From positions 1,550,001-1,614,000 of the forward strand of contig OX337234.1 of the NCBI GenBank assembly GCA_946965045.2: DNA of 64,000 bases, in the 5' to 3' direction. The position numbers and the translations under genes are program-made. Below the pieces are notes generated by a model. The model did not search any database. It saw nothing but the letters and a program-made list of their open reading frames with translations, and was not told where the DNA came from. The stretch comes from Epithemia pelagica (lineage: Eukaryota > Bacillariophyta > Bacillariophyceae > Surirellales > Surirellaceae). Of the stretch, positions 1 to 10,693 are shown piece by piece (positions within the stretch are counted from its first letter, which is position 1; each line of letters starts with the position of its first letter).

Positions 1-717
1 TCGAAGCGACGATTCAGGGTTCGACCTTCTCAATGTTCGAATCGCCAGTAGATAGAGGCATAGAGCCGCCTAGATGCATATCATTCAGTCATCTCTTGCA
101 TGCAAGATGAGGTTATTGCAACACACGATCATTTTAGTAGTAGTTACAATATCTACAGGAAACGCTTTAATTCCAAGCAAACCAAAACTGCAGAGACGTT
201 CTCCAAGGTTTTCAATACCTTGAAGAATGTTGTCAGGCTTTTGACTCGCCACAACGTTTTCATTTCCTCTTCAATCACATCCGTTGCCAGAAATCCACCT
301 AGTTCCAGTTGCGGCCCCACTAGCCTTAAATCGGTGCGCTCCATTTCCATGATGTACAAGTCTGGCTCTTACCATCGACCAGATATCATTTCATTTCATT
401 TTAAGTCCCTTCCTCCCGATAGCCTGAAATCGCGCTCCATATCCATGATGTACACGTCTGGCTCTACCCATCGTCCAGGGATATCATTTCCTTTCAGATA
501 AGTCGCTTCCTCCCGCTGTAGACATCAATGGGACAATCAACGGTCAACAACGCGTGCAACAGAAACGTTCACTTCTAGTCGCACACGTCAATGAGCAATA
601 GAGACATTTCCTGTGATGCGAGGGGAAGACAATCGCAATACGACAGAGCAGGGGGAAGACTGACAACCCAGAGTTTCAAATGTGATCATTCAAGTGTATC
701 AAAGCCTCTTTCCATAT
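1..717. other. Gene-free left edge with an imperfect direct duplication
   Basis: No convincing gene is seen. A stretch of roughly 90 bp is present twice in direct orientation, at about 330-425 and 425-515. Both copies carry a run close to gcgctccat.tccatgatgtac followed by tctggctct and a shared catttc/cttcctcccg tail. A 133-codon open frame spans the duplication, but it has no recognisable domain and its composition looks like chance. The adjoining ubiquitin protease gene ends at 718, so part of this DNA may be its 3' untranslated and downstream region. Confidence 0.5.
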
Positions 718-2430
718 TCAGGATTCCCAATACACTTCTCGGGTTGTCTCCAAAGAAGTTTCAAACGTACTGGATCCTCCCAAATCTTCCTCCTCCTCCA
801 AGACCGCCACCTCCATGACACGCACTGAGCTTCGAGAAAACTCACGAAATTGATGATGATGAACTTGTGTATGTGGCCACAGATCAGGACGATTCACGCT
901 TTGTCGACGCACCAGCGGTATCCTGTTTCCTTCCTGTTGACGCGATGGGCGACTTTTCCCACCCGGTGATTGAGTTTTGTGGTGGTTTCTGTCATTGCCA
1001 GTCGGTTCGGTTCTTCGTCGATTGTAAAACAAAAGGTATGCGGCAGATTGATTGTGCTTCAAAGTGCTTTCTGAGATTCGCTGTGTAACGCTATCGTTGA
1101 ATTCATACCATTCTTCATTTCCAAAACGACTCATGGCATATGCCGTATAGTGACCGCTTCCAAGGCCACCGAAATGATTGGACACTGCATACAAATCGTA
1201 GATTGGTTTGTCGCTGCTCTGACTTTTGACAAATTTCTTGAGATTCCAATTCTCAATGGGATAGTCCACGGCTGCCGTATTCTTCGATCCCACATAGTTC
1301 CCAAAATCATCAAATTTGAATCGCTTCAAATGAACAATAAGAATGGGAGGCAAGATCCAAATATCGGTCTTCTTGATGGCATCTCTGTGGGTTTTGCATT
1401 TACTGCAATACCATTGGTTGTCGCCGTGCAATTTTTCCGGAGCCAGGTACAACTCCATACAATCTTGAAGCGACCGACATTCACTGGTCATGGGCAGTGA
1501 CAAATACATGAACGGCTCGAATCTTATATTCTTGTGTCCACAATGCAAACAAGTGAGGCAACTGCGCATTTGACCTTGAAAAATGTCTACAATGATTGAT
1601 TTATCACGGCAAAGGTAATTTTTCCAAGCTTCCATGGCATCTCGCTCATCGTTCAAACCATCGCAATCGCGATCTTCTATATATGGCTTCTTTTGGATGC
1701 GATTTAAGTCTTCATGGATGCCATCCAACATGAGTGCCAAAAGTTCTTGGGCATCATGTTGCTCCGAGCCCTCAAACTGTGGAGAAAAGTTGGCCAATTG
1801 TGCCTTGAACAGTTTGGGTCGGAGCACAAGGTTCTTACCAGACCAAATGGAACCCATCAAATCCGCATACGCTGTAGCTAGTTTCCCTTTGGTTCCAAGA
1901 GCACTGGATTTGTTAATTTCAGCTCGGTAATTGTATCCCAAAAAGTAATCGGTCAGGGGTATCGTCGCTGAAAGGCACTGCAAGCTACTGTTGAGATAGC
2001 ATGTGTTTCCCATATTATTCATGCCTACCACTCCCACTGGTCGAGACCGTTTGCTTTTACTTCGGCGAAGTCCATTGCTCACCAGATTGGAGTACGCTTG
2101 CATATGAACTTCATTGTAGGTCGAAGTGGCGAGCCCACCTCCCCGTTGCGGCGTGTCCTTGTTGTTGTGGGAAGGCAATTGTCTCAAACTGTTGCTGCCT
2201 TCATCCCCGGGGAGCCGTTCTTCTGTGTTTTCACGAACGGGCAACAGTCCACCGTCCCGAGGATTGCCATTATGTGGATTGTTGCGATGATGATGGGAAA
2301 GAGCCGTATCGTCGGTTGCCGCCGTTCCGTTGGACCCTTGATGAGACGGATGTGGTCCTTTCTTGGTAGGTGCTTGCACTGCTCCCAAGTCTCGCAGACT
2401 TTTCTCTGGTTTTGTGCAAGTACTTCCCAT
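718..2430 (-). CDS. Ubiquitin-specific protease (USP/UCH, peptidase family C19)
   Basis: This gene encodes a 570-residue deubiquitinase in one exon. It should hydrolyse ubiquitin from proteins or ubiquitin chains. The Cys box GNTCYLNSSLQCL puts the catalytic Cys at about residue 144, followed by QHDAQE (about 224-229). The His box (GSGHYTAY, His about 427) and the acidic residue in FNDS (about 446) complete the triad. Two Cys pairs, CLTCLHC (291-297) and CSKC (342-345), form the usual USP zinc-finger insert. Residues 1-130 and 475-570 are low-complexity tails. The chosen start gives MGSTC, a sequence typical of N-myristoylation with a neighbouring palmitoylatable Cys, which suggests membrane attachment (inference). 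It is divergent from the SET gene. The family is clear; the exact USP subtype is not. Confidence 0.93.
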   Translation of the reverse strand: MGSTCTKPEKSLRDLGAVQAPTKKGPHPSHQGSNGTAATDDTALSHHHRNNPHNGNPRDGGLLPVRENTEERLPGDEGSNSLRQLPSHNNKDTPQRGGGLATSTYNEVHMQAYSNLVSNGLRRSKSKRSRPVGVVGMNNMGNTCYLNSSLQCLSATIPLTDYFLGYNYRAEINKSSALGTKGKLATAYADLMGSIWSGKNLVLRPKLFKAQLANFSPQFEGSEQHDAQELLALMLDGIHEDLNRIQKKPYIEDRDCDGLNDERDAMEAWKNYLCRDKSIIVDIFQGQMRSCLTCLHCGHKNIRFEPFMYLSLPMTSECRSLQDCMELYLAPEKLHGDNQWYCSKCKTHRDAIKKTDIWILPPILIVHLKRFKFDDFGNYVGSKNTAAVDYPIENWNLKKFVKSQSSDKPIYDLYAVSNHFGGLGSGHYTAYAMSRFGNEEWYEFNDSVTQRISESTLKHNQSAAYLLFYNRRRTEPTGNDRNHHKTQSPGGKSRPSRQQEGNRIPLVRRQSVNRPDLWPHTQVHHHQFREFSRSSVRVMEVAVLEEEEDLGGSSTFETSLETTREVYWES

Positions 2431-2811
2431 GGTATGTGTTACGATGCCGTGAGTCGAGCTGGGTCTCTATTGGTACAATTCTGCTTGGACATGAGCAAGC
2501 TATGGGCCGCCTCCGCAATTTTCATCTTCTGTTGTGGTGGCGCGGCAGTCTCCACAGCGAAGACAAGGAACGCCGTCGCATTTCCCGCAAGCCCAATCGC
2601 AAAGACATCCACCCCTGAGCGGTTTGGTCTCTTTTCTCCTTTTTTTGCTCGTGTTTTAAAACTCGTACAGGGGAAGCTTAGACGTCGCAACTCATCCATG
2701 AGACGTCTTGAAGACATTCCATGCCGTATACCTTTCCACGCGGATGAGTCGCTGGATAGAAGCTTGATAAGGTCGATCCAAGATCAATCCAATGCTGACT
2801 TCGACTTCACC
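2431..2811. promoter_or_regulatory. Divergent intergenic region between USP and SET genes
   Basis: The 381 bp lie between the start codons of two genes transcribed away from each other, so both promoters must sit here or inside the first codons. No TATA box or other element could be assigned with confidence. An open frame crosses this stretch on the + strand but runs antisense to the USP gene and is not treated as coding. Confidence 0.4.
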
Positions 2812-4904
2812 ATGAAAGTTGCTGTTTCAGTTACACATCCAGCCACTGTTTCATTTTTGGCACTGCTTCTAGGGACCCTCTTGGTATGCCCAGTTCTCGG
2901 TCAAGAGGAGGGTGAATGCGCCGCGGACGGAACATGTTCGGCGTCAGACAAATCACCCCCGCTGGCCTGCAACACGTACATGGCTCCAAGTACGTTGGGC
3001 GATAGCACCAACATGGGTATGTACACGGGTGTAGATTTGGAAGATGGTGATGTTGTCAACTGGCCCGAGATTGCTATCCCACTACTCTTTCGAGAATGGG
3101 GAGATCATCCAGAAGGATATACCGATGGTCAACTTTGGGAACGTTACGTTTGGGAAGGATCGGTGGTGGATATTGAAACCTACGATGAAACAGATACGGA
3201 AAAGTCCAAGGGTACGTTCCTTGCATGCAGGTCTTATCATGCATAGGTATTGCAGATTCTCTGTAAATAGTTGGTGAATACTCACGGATACGAAATGTGA
3301 TTGTTCTTTTTGGATATGCTCGACAATTTACGCTTGCATTGGCAGCGGCATTCATGCCTGGAATTGGATGTACCATCAACGCCGTCATGGACCTTCACAA
3401 CATTTTGTCTACTCATGGCTCTACCTACGATACAGCAGGATTGCACCGATCTCGCGATCCGGGTTCTGGGGCGTTTGCCGGCTACTATGATTCCATCACG
3501 AGTGCATCGACCGATATTCCGGCTGGATCCGAACTCTTGGCCGCCTATGGTACTGAATGGATCCCTGATCTTCCTGGTGTTCAAGTCACGTTGGATGAAG
3601 AAATGGACGAGGCCGATCAGTTTCTTAAGGAAGAATACATCCCCTTTATCCAGAAGCATAATTCGGAGCTTACGGAAGAAGTGAAGCAGGGGCTTTGGGA
3701 ATTTATGTCCAAGGAATTCCCCATTTACAGTCAAGCCATGACGAATTTGCCCCGTGCTCCTTGGTCCGATGTTGAAGTATATGTCAACGATGTTTTAGCA
3801 TCGGAGGACGAAGACGAGGACGAGGATGCTTCGATTGTTCGACATTTTCTTCGTAAAGGCTACATTCGCTCTTTGGAATGGCTTCAAACTCACCCCAATT
3901 CGTATTGTCAGGACCATCTCAAGCCTGGCGTCTCCACAATCCCACAAGCCGGGAGAGGGGCATTTGCGACGCGAGATTTGCCTGCTGGAACGGTGGTGGG
4001 ATATGCTCCCTTGATTCACATTGGAAAGGAGGGCCGAGAAATCTTCCACATTGAATACTCGGAAGTCTTCCGCCCAGGAAAGCGTCACGTCTATGACTTG
4101 ATCATCAACTATTCGTTTGGACATCCCAATAGTACCATGATCTTAACACCCTACGGTGGAATGGTTAACTATATCAATCACGCGTCGGGCGCTAAGGCCA
4201 ATGTGAAGGTCCGATTCCCAGATAAGGAATTGATTGCACACAAACCTGAGTGGCTCAACAATGACCCGGAATTCTTTCACCATGCCATTGAAAAGATTGG
4301 TCTTTCCTTTGAATACGTCGCGTTAACGGACATTAAAGAAGGCGAAGAAGTATTCATGGACTATGGCCCTCTTTGGGAACAGGCGTGGGAAGAACATGTC
4401 AAGTCATGGCAACCACTGGAAGGCTCGGCCGATTATATCCACTCCTCCGAATGGAACGAAACGTATTTGCGAACCTATGATGAGCTCAAGACTAATCCAT
4501 ACCCGAGTAACCTCCACACCATGTGCCTCAAGTCCTATGCTGGAGACGATTCGGGTGGCTATGTGTTTGTCCCTGTTATGAATAAAGAAAGTACGGAACG
4601 CTGGTATTGTGATGTCATGGGCCGTCGCCAACAGGGAGACAATTATGTGTATGACATTGATTTGCGCATTGACCGACCATCGGAAGATGAAGAAGGCGAG
4701 GAGCCTGTTCGCGAGCAGTGGATCTTCATTCGAGACGTTGAGGCGAGTGCCATTTTCTTGACAGATAGGATGTTCACTACCGATTGGCACTTGCCGGGCG
4801 CCTTCCGTCAGTACATCCAGATTCCAGATTCGGTCATGCCCGATGCCTGGCACAATGGTCCCGATCCGTTCGAACTTCCCGAAGATGTCGTACCCGAGTC
4901 GTAG
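2812..4904 (+). CDS. SET-domain protein with N-terminal signal peptide (two exons)
   Basis: Exon 1 is 2812-3211 and exon 2 is 3346-4904. The 134-bp intron begins gtacgt and ends ggcag, and the phase-1 join keeps the frame, giving about 652 residues. Residues 1-30 are a strong signal peptide (hydrophobic run SFLALLLGTLLVCPVLG). The C-terminal half has a SET fold: AGRGAFATRDLPAGTVVG, then NYINHASG (the NHxx substrate/cofactor motif, about residue 410) and EEVFMDYG (about 470). An earlier segment (about 135-210) also ends in DIPAGSELLAAYG, so a second, partial SET-like half may precede the main one. SET proteins usually methylate lysine with S-adenosylmethionine. The signal peptide implies a substrate in the secretory route or plastid rather than histones (inference). 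A linker around residue 280 is a run of Glu/Asp. Confidence 0.85.
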
Positions 4905-5348
4905 GGTGTCCTCCTCCGATATGGCTATACATTCTTAGATGGAAAAAGATAATCTACTCCAGATAGTTCGGCACTCGTCCTATTAAGCCGCCAACTGGAA
5001 CTCTCCGTATCCCCTTTGGAGTACCTTACTCTATTCTCTCTAGCTAGGAGTACGAATAGATAGGTAAGGTTAGCTACTGACGCATTTTTCCTACCGATTA
5101 TATAACGGTTCTTGTACACTGCGACTTTTGTACTGTACAAGACGCCAGCCGATGCCTGGGAAGCCCCAAGCAGACCGAGAGGTGCTCGCTGACTTTGCTC
5201 TCATCAAATTTTCTTGACCGAAAAAACAAACATGTGTCGACCATGAGATAGCCGAAAACATTCGTCCCAATACCAAAACAACAAGAAGGGGAACTTCCAA
5301 CTTGTACCACCACTACATCCCTTATATCATATCTAAGAGGTCCTCGTC
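4905..5348. other. Intergenic spacer between SET and MFS genes
   Basis: The 444 bp hold the 3' end of the SET gene and the promoter and leader of the transporter. No further gene, RNA or repeat is seen. Confidence 0.5.
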
Positions 5349-7580
5349 ATGAGCAGCGACGGACATGTGCAATTTGATTCAGCAGCTTCCCATAAAAGAC
5401 AAGAGGAAGACAATGAAAGTGACAACGACAACATTTTCCTGCACGATGCACGACCACTTCTTCCCAAGGCGGCATTTTTCATGGGTGATCTTCGCGATGG
5501 ATTACCAATGGTAAGACCTTATATCACTTGTTCCCATAAATAATGATCGATCTCTAATGTTCTATGACAGATCAATATGCAAGCAGCCTACCTTATACTG
5601 TCGAAAAACTTGACAGAGAAACAAGTCGGAGCCTTGTTTCTTGCATTTGGTTTGAGCCAATTTCTCTGTATGTCTCCCGCTGGATACTTTCTAGATTACA
5701 GTCATCGCAAAATAGCTATCGTGAATTACGTTTCGATGGCGGTTGCAGCTCTCACCATCATTGGAACTGTTACGGCTCAAGAGGAGGGCAAAAATATGGG
5801 GTGGTTAATGTTCTGCAGAATCCTTCAAGGTGGTCTTACTGCCATTCTACCTCCTGGATTTAATGGAATTACGTTGGGAATTGTAGGAACCAAAGGTTTC
5901 ACTCTCCAAGTATCTCGAAATCGGATAATGACGCACATGGGCACTGCAGTGGTGGTTGCATTTAGCGGTTGGATTGCCTACCTCAATTATCCCAATATTG
6001 GCGCATTGTTCTTTGTGAGTCCCTTGGCTGCCATAGGGGCATGGCACTACTTGTCACAAGTTGTTCCAAATCACGTGGATCGAGATGCTGCAAGAGGTCT
6101 TATCCTGGAATCACCAACAATGACCGAGTATGAATTGGCCGACGACGTCGCAATCTGCAAACAACAAGCCATGATGCTCCCTCGTGTCGAAAAATCAACA
6201 ATAGATTTTCCTTCACCAGTATCTGGTGACAGCATGGATGACTTGTCGTCTGATTTTGTCATACTGGAAAGTTCTGCAGGAAACCTGGATTCGAGGATTC
6301 GGAGTCCTCCTAGAGCAACACCCCGACGAGCTGTATCACCGATCTCTTTAGCGACAGATGGTGCATCGCAAACATCTTCCGTTACGGGTGGGGCCAACTC
6401 TTCCTATCCTATGGGAAGCGATGGACTGGTTCAATCGGGATTGGATCCTCCATCTTCAGGGAACATGGATCGTATGATGAACCGTCCTCCACGTCCACCG
6501 TCGTCGTCCGCGAGGCAACATAATATGGATGACAAGTCCTCCCAGGCATCTTCAAGCTCTTCAAGGAAATCTTACTCATCCATGCCTAGTTTTCATGTTG
6601 GATGGGGTGATTCTTCGTTATCCGTGTCATCATCATCGTCGACACAAAATGCGGACGGAGCGCACATCGCTGAACACACAAACAAGCACATGAACGGATT
6701 CACACCGCCCCCACGAGCCCGCACACCTTTGGCTGTTCTAATGAACAAAAGTCTGGTTTTGTTTACCGCTATTGTTTTCTTCTTCAACTTGGCCAATTCC
6801 AGTGTATTACCCTTAGTGATGCAATCTCTCTCGGTTCAAGAGTCACGATTCTCCATATTGTTATCAAGTCTATGTATCTTTATTGCCCAAAGTTGCATGG
6901 CCTTTTTTGCAAAGTTTTGTGGCGATTACTCTCCATACTGGGGTCGGAAAAAATTAATGTTGGTTGGCCTCGTCTCGTTATCAATTCGATGTTTCCTTTT
7001 GACATTCCTGGTGTCTGTGCAAAATACTCTTGATGGAGCTAATGGCGATCGAGAGAACGACAACGACGTGCGTTGGTGGTTAAAATCGTTAATCTTGTCA
7101 ACCCAGTTTTTGGATTCTGTCGGAGCCGGGATAACTGGTACACTTCAAGTGCTGGTAACAGCCGATATATCTGGTGGAACAGGACGATTCTCTCTCATGC
7201 TTGGTGTGACATCGGCGGCCATGTGTTTGGGTGCAACCATTTCTGGTTATTTGGGACCTTTCCTGGCTTATGAGTACGGATATCCCTTTGCTTTCTCATC
7301 TTTGGGTATGATTTCCTTGATTCCATTCCTGTTGTACGTGGTATGTATGCCGGAAACCATGCCTCCACAGTCCATGGTGGTAGATGACACGAAACGAAGA
7401 AGAGTTCGACTGAGTGAAGTACTGACCCGCTTAAAAGAGTCGACACATCGAAGATGGCGAAGGAGTCGACAGCGGCTTTCCAATTTGCTCATTGCCATTT
7501 CCACACGGCGTGATGATCCCTCAAAGAAACCAGTTAATCCTGTCTTTGAGGTTCAGCAGGAAAGCGCTGAGATTCTTTAG
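5349..7580 (+). CDS. Major facilitator superfamily transporter with a long central loop (two exons)
   Basis: Exon 1 is 5349-5510 and exon 2 is 5571-7580. The 60-bp intron starts gtaaga, ends gacag, and joins in phase 0, giving about 723 residues. The N half has about six hydrophobic segments. After the second comes the short basic turn DYSHRK, as in MFS loop 2-3. A serine-rich hydrophilic stretch of about 240 residues follows (roughly 220-450), then six more hydrophobic segments. The second half has a matching GRKK turn after YWGRKK. The layout is that of a 12-span MFS carrier with an enlarged cytosolic central loop. The substrate cannot be told. The first about 45 residues are acidic and hydrophilic. 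The tail after the last span (from about residue 660) is basic and probably cytosolic. Confidence 0.85.
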
Positions 7581-7850
7581 TCGTCCAGGTGGAAGTATAA
7601 CCTCGCAACTCTGCAAGAAGGGCCTTTGCGCTTATTAGTGGAGAGTTCAGCTCTATCCATAATCCATATTGCTCCAACGACTTGCTCTTCTAAGAGTAGG
7701 AGTACAATAGAGGGTGATTAGACGTGCTATGTTGTGTCGGTTTTAGTCCAGTAGAGCTGAATAATGACGACCCATGTGCGATTAGATGTATGGATCTTTT
7801 CTCCAGAACGCTACTCCTAGAAGATCTCTCAAGACAGATATAACAAAGGG
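7581..7850. other. Short intergenic spacer
   Basis: The spacer holds the 3' end of the transporter gene and the upstream region of the next gene. Nothing else is recognised. Confidence 0.4.
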
Positions 7851-8579
7851 ATGCATGCAAGGAAGTTGTCAATCCGTCGGATACTGATGGTTAGAATGTC
7901 CTCCTCGGTCGTTCGCTACCGTGTTGGACTTGATATTTGCCATCAATATGCGAAGGCAAGCACAGTTCACACCGGATGTGTGCCAAGAAGGTTTTTGTCC
8001 ACCGACAACACGTCACCTCCTTTGAATCATGCGAAATCAAGGTCATGGAGCATTCCTTCTCCGACATGGTCTATCCGTGAAATGATGGACACAACACATA
8101 AGAGTGCGTCGCCTACTCATCACGACGATCGGGAAGAAGAAGAGTCTTCGTCTTCACTTCCACCCTTACGAACCTTGGCCAAGAGATCGTTGATACATCT
8201 CGATGGTGAACGCGACTCCAAACGAGTGTCAGAAATCAAGAAAGATTTGGATCAAATGTGGAACTGGATTCAGAGTGTTCGGAAGTTTCTAGTTTCATTG
8301 GAACGCGACGGCCCAAAAAGCCTGTCCGATGAAGAGAAGAATCTTTCAATTCATCTGGCAAATCTTTCTGACGAGGATATTTACGATGTTCCTCGTGGTG
8401 TGGAAGCTGGCGCTCCAACTAGATCCGATGTTTCTCGAACGGAGACAGAAAATTTTACTCCCACACAATCGGTTGCGGAAGCCGAACAGGTTTGGCGCTC
8501 AGTTCTTGAACCAAAGACGAAACTTGTAGGTGGACACCAATACTTCGTCATTGCTACATCTAAGACCAAAAAGTCCTAA
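7851..8579 (+). CDS. Probable mitochondrial aspartyl/glutamyl-tRNA amidotransferase subunit C (GatC-like)
   Basis: This is a 242-residue single-exon protein. The first 60 residues are rich in Arg, Ser and hydroxylated residues with almost no acidic ones (HARKLSIRRILMVR...), as in a mitochondrial presequence; Met13 or Met16 could also be the start. The C-terminal part follows the GatC order: a LAKRSLIHL-type first helix, a D.....I..W second helix, then APTRSDVS, matching the lRxD motif, and the ending GGHQYFVIATSK, matching the yFvvP tail. GatC holds the GatA and GatB subunits of the complex that turns Glu-tRNA(Gln) into Gln-tRNA(Gln) in organelles. The similarity is at motif level only, and an insert sits between the helices and the RSD motif. 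A hypothetical organelle protein is the alternative. Confidence 0.5.
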   Translation: MHARKLSIRRILMVRMSSSVVRYRVGLDICHQYAKASTVHTGCVPRRFLSTDNTSPPLNHAKSRSWSIPSPTWSIREMMDTTHKSASPTHHDDREEEESSSSLPPLRTLAKRSLIHLDGERDSKRVSEIKKDLDQMWNWIQSVRKFLVSLERDGPKSLSDEEKNLSIHLANLSDEDIYDVPRGVEAGAPTRSDVSRTETENFTPTQSVAEAEQVWRSVLEPKTKLVGGHQYFVIATSKTKKS

Positions 8580-8764
8580 AACAATTGGGCTATCTCGCTA
8601 GAGGATCATTTGAAGCTTCGAGGGCGGAGGCTTTCAAAACAACCGCTCCTGTTCAATGATATATGGGTCTAATCTTGACACAGATGACTCCTCTTTCTAT
8701 TCAGTGGCGAGGATCTTGAGAAGAAAAGTGTGATCATACACACCAAACCGAAACGGTGTACGGC
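8580..8764. other. Convergent 3' spacer between the GatC-like gene and RAD51
   Basis: The two flanking genes end toward each other across 185 bp. No gene or hairpin terminator is visible. Confidence 0.4.
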
Positions 8765-10297
8765 CTATTCGGTGGCATCGCAAATACCCTGGGGTCCAAC
8801 CGCAAACTGAGCATCTGCTTCCGGTAACGTTGGGCTATCGAAAACTGTGCAAATGCGGTTTTCTCCTCGTCCCTTTCGTAGGCGAAGACGAGTTGTCGAA
8901 GCATGGGCAATGATGTTGCCACCAATCGGCTTCGTTTGATCCTTTGCGAAGCTCATGCTGTCTGTAGTGTTGTGATGAAAATAAGTAAACACAGTGGGTG
9001 AGGTATGAATATTTTGCCCCGTCCTTCTTTTGATATCCTTGTGTATGTACCTGGGTTGGCGACGACTTGATTAGTGATGAATACAGCAACACCAAACTCC
9101 TCGGCCAGGCGTGTCAATTGTCGTAAAAACTGCAACAGGAACACATTGGTTGAGCGGGTCAGCCAAAAACACATCAAACAAGCTCTTCAATCTTTGCCTT
9201 TCTGTACGGCTGCAATCACATACCTGTGCCATTTGCATTTGTCGTTCGGAAAGTTCACCACGTCCTTGATAATCAGTACGAAACAAAGCCGTGGCGGAAT
9301 CAACGACAAGCAATGCGTATCGATCCTGACTCATAATGGCAGCAGCCATTTTCAAAAGTTCCATCTGATGTTCGGAGTTATGAGCTCGAGCGTACGCAAC
9401 ATTCTCCAATGCCACGGTGGGATCCATTCCAAAGCGCTCGGCAATATCCCGCAATCGATTGGGTCGGAATGTTCCTTCCGTGTCAATGTAAATGGCCTTA
9501 CCCTCTGCTCCGCCCTCTGTGACTGCCATTTGGCAAGTCACGCATAATGTGTGACAGAGTTGTGTCTTGCCAGTACGGAACTCACCAAAGACTTCGGTGA
9601 TGGATCCTGTCTCGACCCCGCCCTCCAAGAGCTTGTCAAGCTCGACCGCCCCGGTCGTGAGTGTGACAAGGGCTTTCCGATCATCCAAGGCATCGGCTGC
9701 CGTCTTAAAATCCATAGGAACCATCGACTTTACAAGTTCTTTGAGTTTTTGAACCTTGGCCTCTGATATACCCTTGACTTCGGCAAGCTTCCTTGCGGTC
9801 GCGTGTGCGATCTGGCATTCCCAACAGAAAATGTCCAGTGTCAGACTTTGTAGGCAACATCATGAAATCTCACGTCATGTATACAATGAAACTTACGGAC
9901 TCAATCGTGTAATACCCTGTAGGTAGAGCGAAGTTGACAGTGTTAGCGGCGATTATTTCTAGAGGTTAGATTCTACAGAAACGCAGGAGAATGATGCTCA
10001 CCAGCAGAATTGAGCTTTTGGATATCGTTAGCGGCAATCCCATGGTCTTGAAGTGAATCGAGTGTCAGGTAGGATACTTGAACCTGCAGTGGAAGCACAG
10101 GAGGAAATAAAGAAGCATGGCGTGCTGGTGAGTAAATGGAGAAGCGAAATCGAAATATGCTTCCAACAGAAGGGGCGTAGCATCTCCAACCAGCAGTCAC
10201 TTCGTACCTCGGTCGCTTCGGCGTCCATTTCCTCTTGTTGAGCCTGTTGCGCATGTAGCACTTGAGGCATTGGTTCCATCATCATTGGGGCCGACAT
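8765..10297 (-). CDS. RAD51: RAD51 recombinase, six exons including a 20-nt microexon
   Basis: The exons, in transcription order, are 10297-10208, 10083-10002, 9916-9897, 9811-9224, 9129-9051 and 8961-8765. All introns are GT-AG and phases match, giving 1056 nt and 351 residues. Exons 1-4 supply an N-terminal tail and a helix-hairpin-helix part ([11 protein letters not shown]). The RecA core has Walker [20 protein letters not shown] and Walker B YALLVVDS. Exons 5-6 supply [10 protein letters not shown] and the C-terminal block [23 protein letters not shown]. The protein forms filaments on single-stranded DNA and drives strand exchange in recombinational repair. The core ([17 protein letters not shown]) is RAD51-like, while HQMELL and the NPG after loop 2 recall DMC1. 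RAD51 is preferred. The first 30 residues are Met/Gln/Glu-rich and unlike animal RAD51. Confidence 0.93.
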
Positions 10298-10693
10298 GGT
10301 GCGGAATACTTCTTCAGGTTGGTCTATTGCAAGAGGTCGTCACAGTCACGCACTGATGAAGAGATCGTGTGAGGGTTTCTGCTCTGCGCTTTGTTGTGAG
10401 TTGGTCCGGCGTTGTGTGATTTGAACCGTCGTGCCGAATCATCGTACCAAAGAGAGCCAGCCGCTCCATGGATCTAGCGCGTAAGGTCTCGTAAGCGACC
10501 GATTAGCGACACGAATTTTATGGAATCTTTTTTTGAATTTCAAAAACATGAGTGGGCCCAAACCCACACATCAACATTTCTGATGGATCACAGAAGATCC
10601 CATTGCGACAACGCCAATAGCTGTGGGATCGTCCCTTGTCATTCCGTGTGTTTCCTAGACGCTGTGTGAACCAACCATTTGTCATCCTCCAGA
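10298..10693. promoter_or_regulatory. Divergent upstream region of RAD51 and dihydroxy-acid dehydratase
   Basis: The 396 bp separate the start codons of two genes read in opposite directions and must hold both promoters. A near-palindromic run gtgggcccaaacccac lies at 10552-10567. No other element is assigned. Confidence 0.4.

Noticed and set aside
1-60. A tRNA-like B box (ggttcgacc) at the window edge
   Set aside because: The following bases do not fit the B box end, and no A box or cloverleaf could be seen because the sequence begins there.
2098-3246. A 382-codon plus-strand frame upstream of and overlapping the SET gene
   Set aside because: Its first half is antisense to the USP gene, and the signal peptide begins at the ATG at 2812. 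The upper part has no domain and would bury the signal peptide inside a protein.
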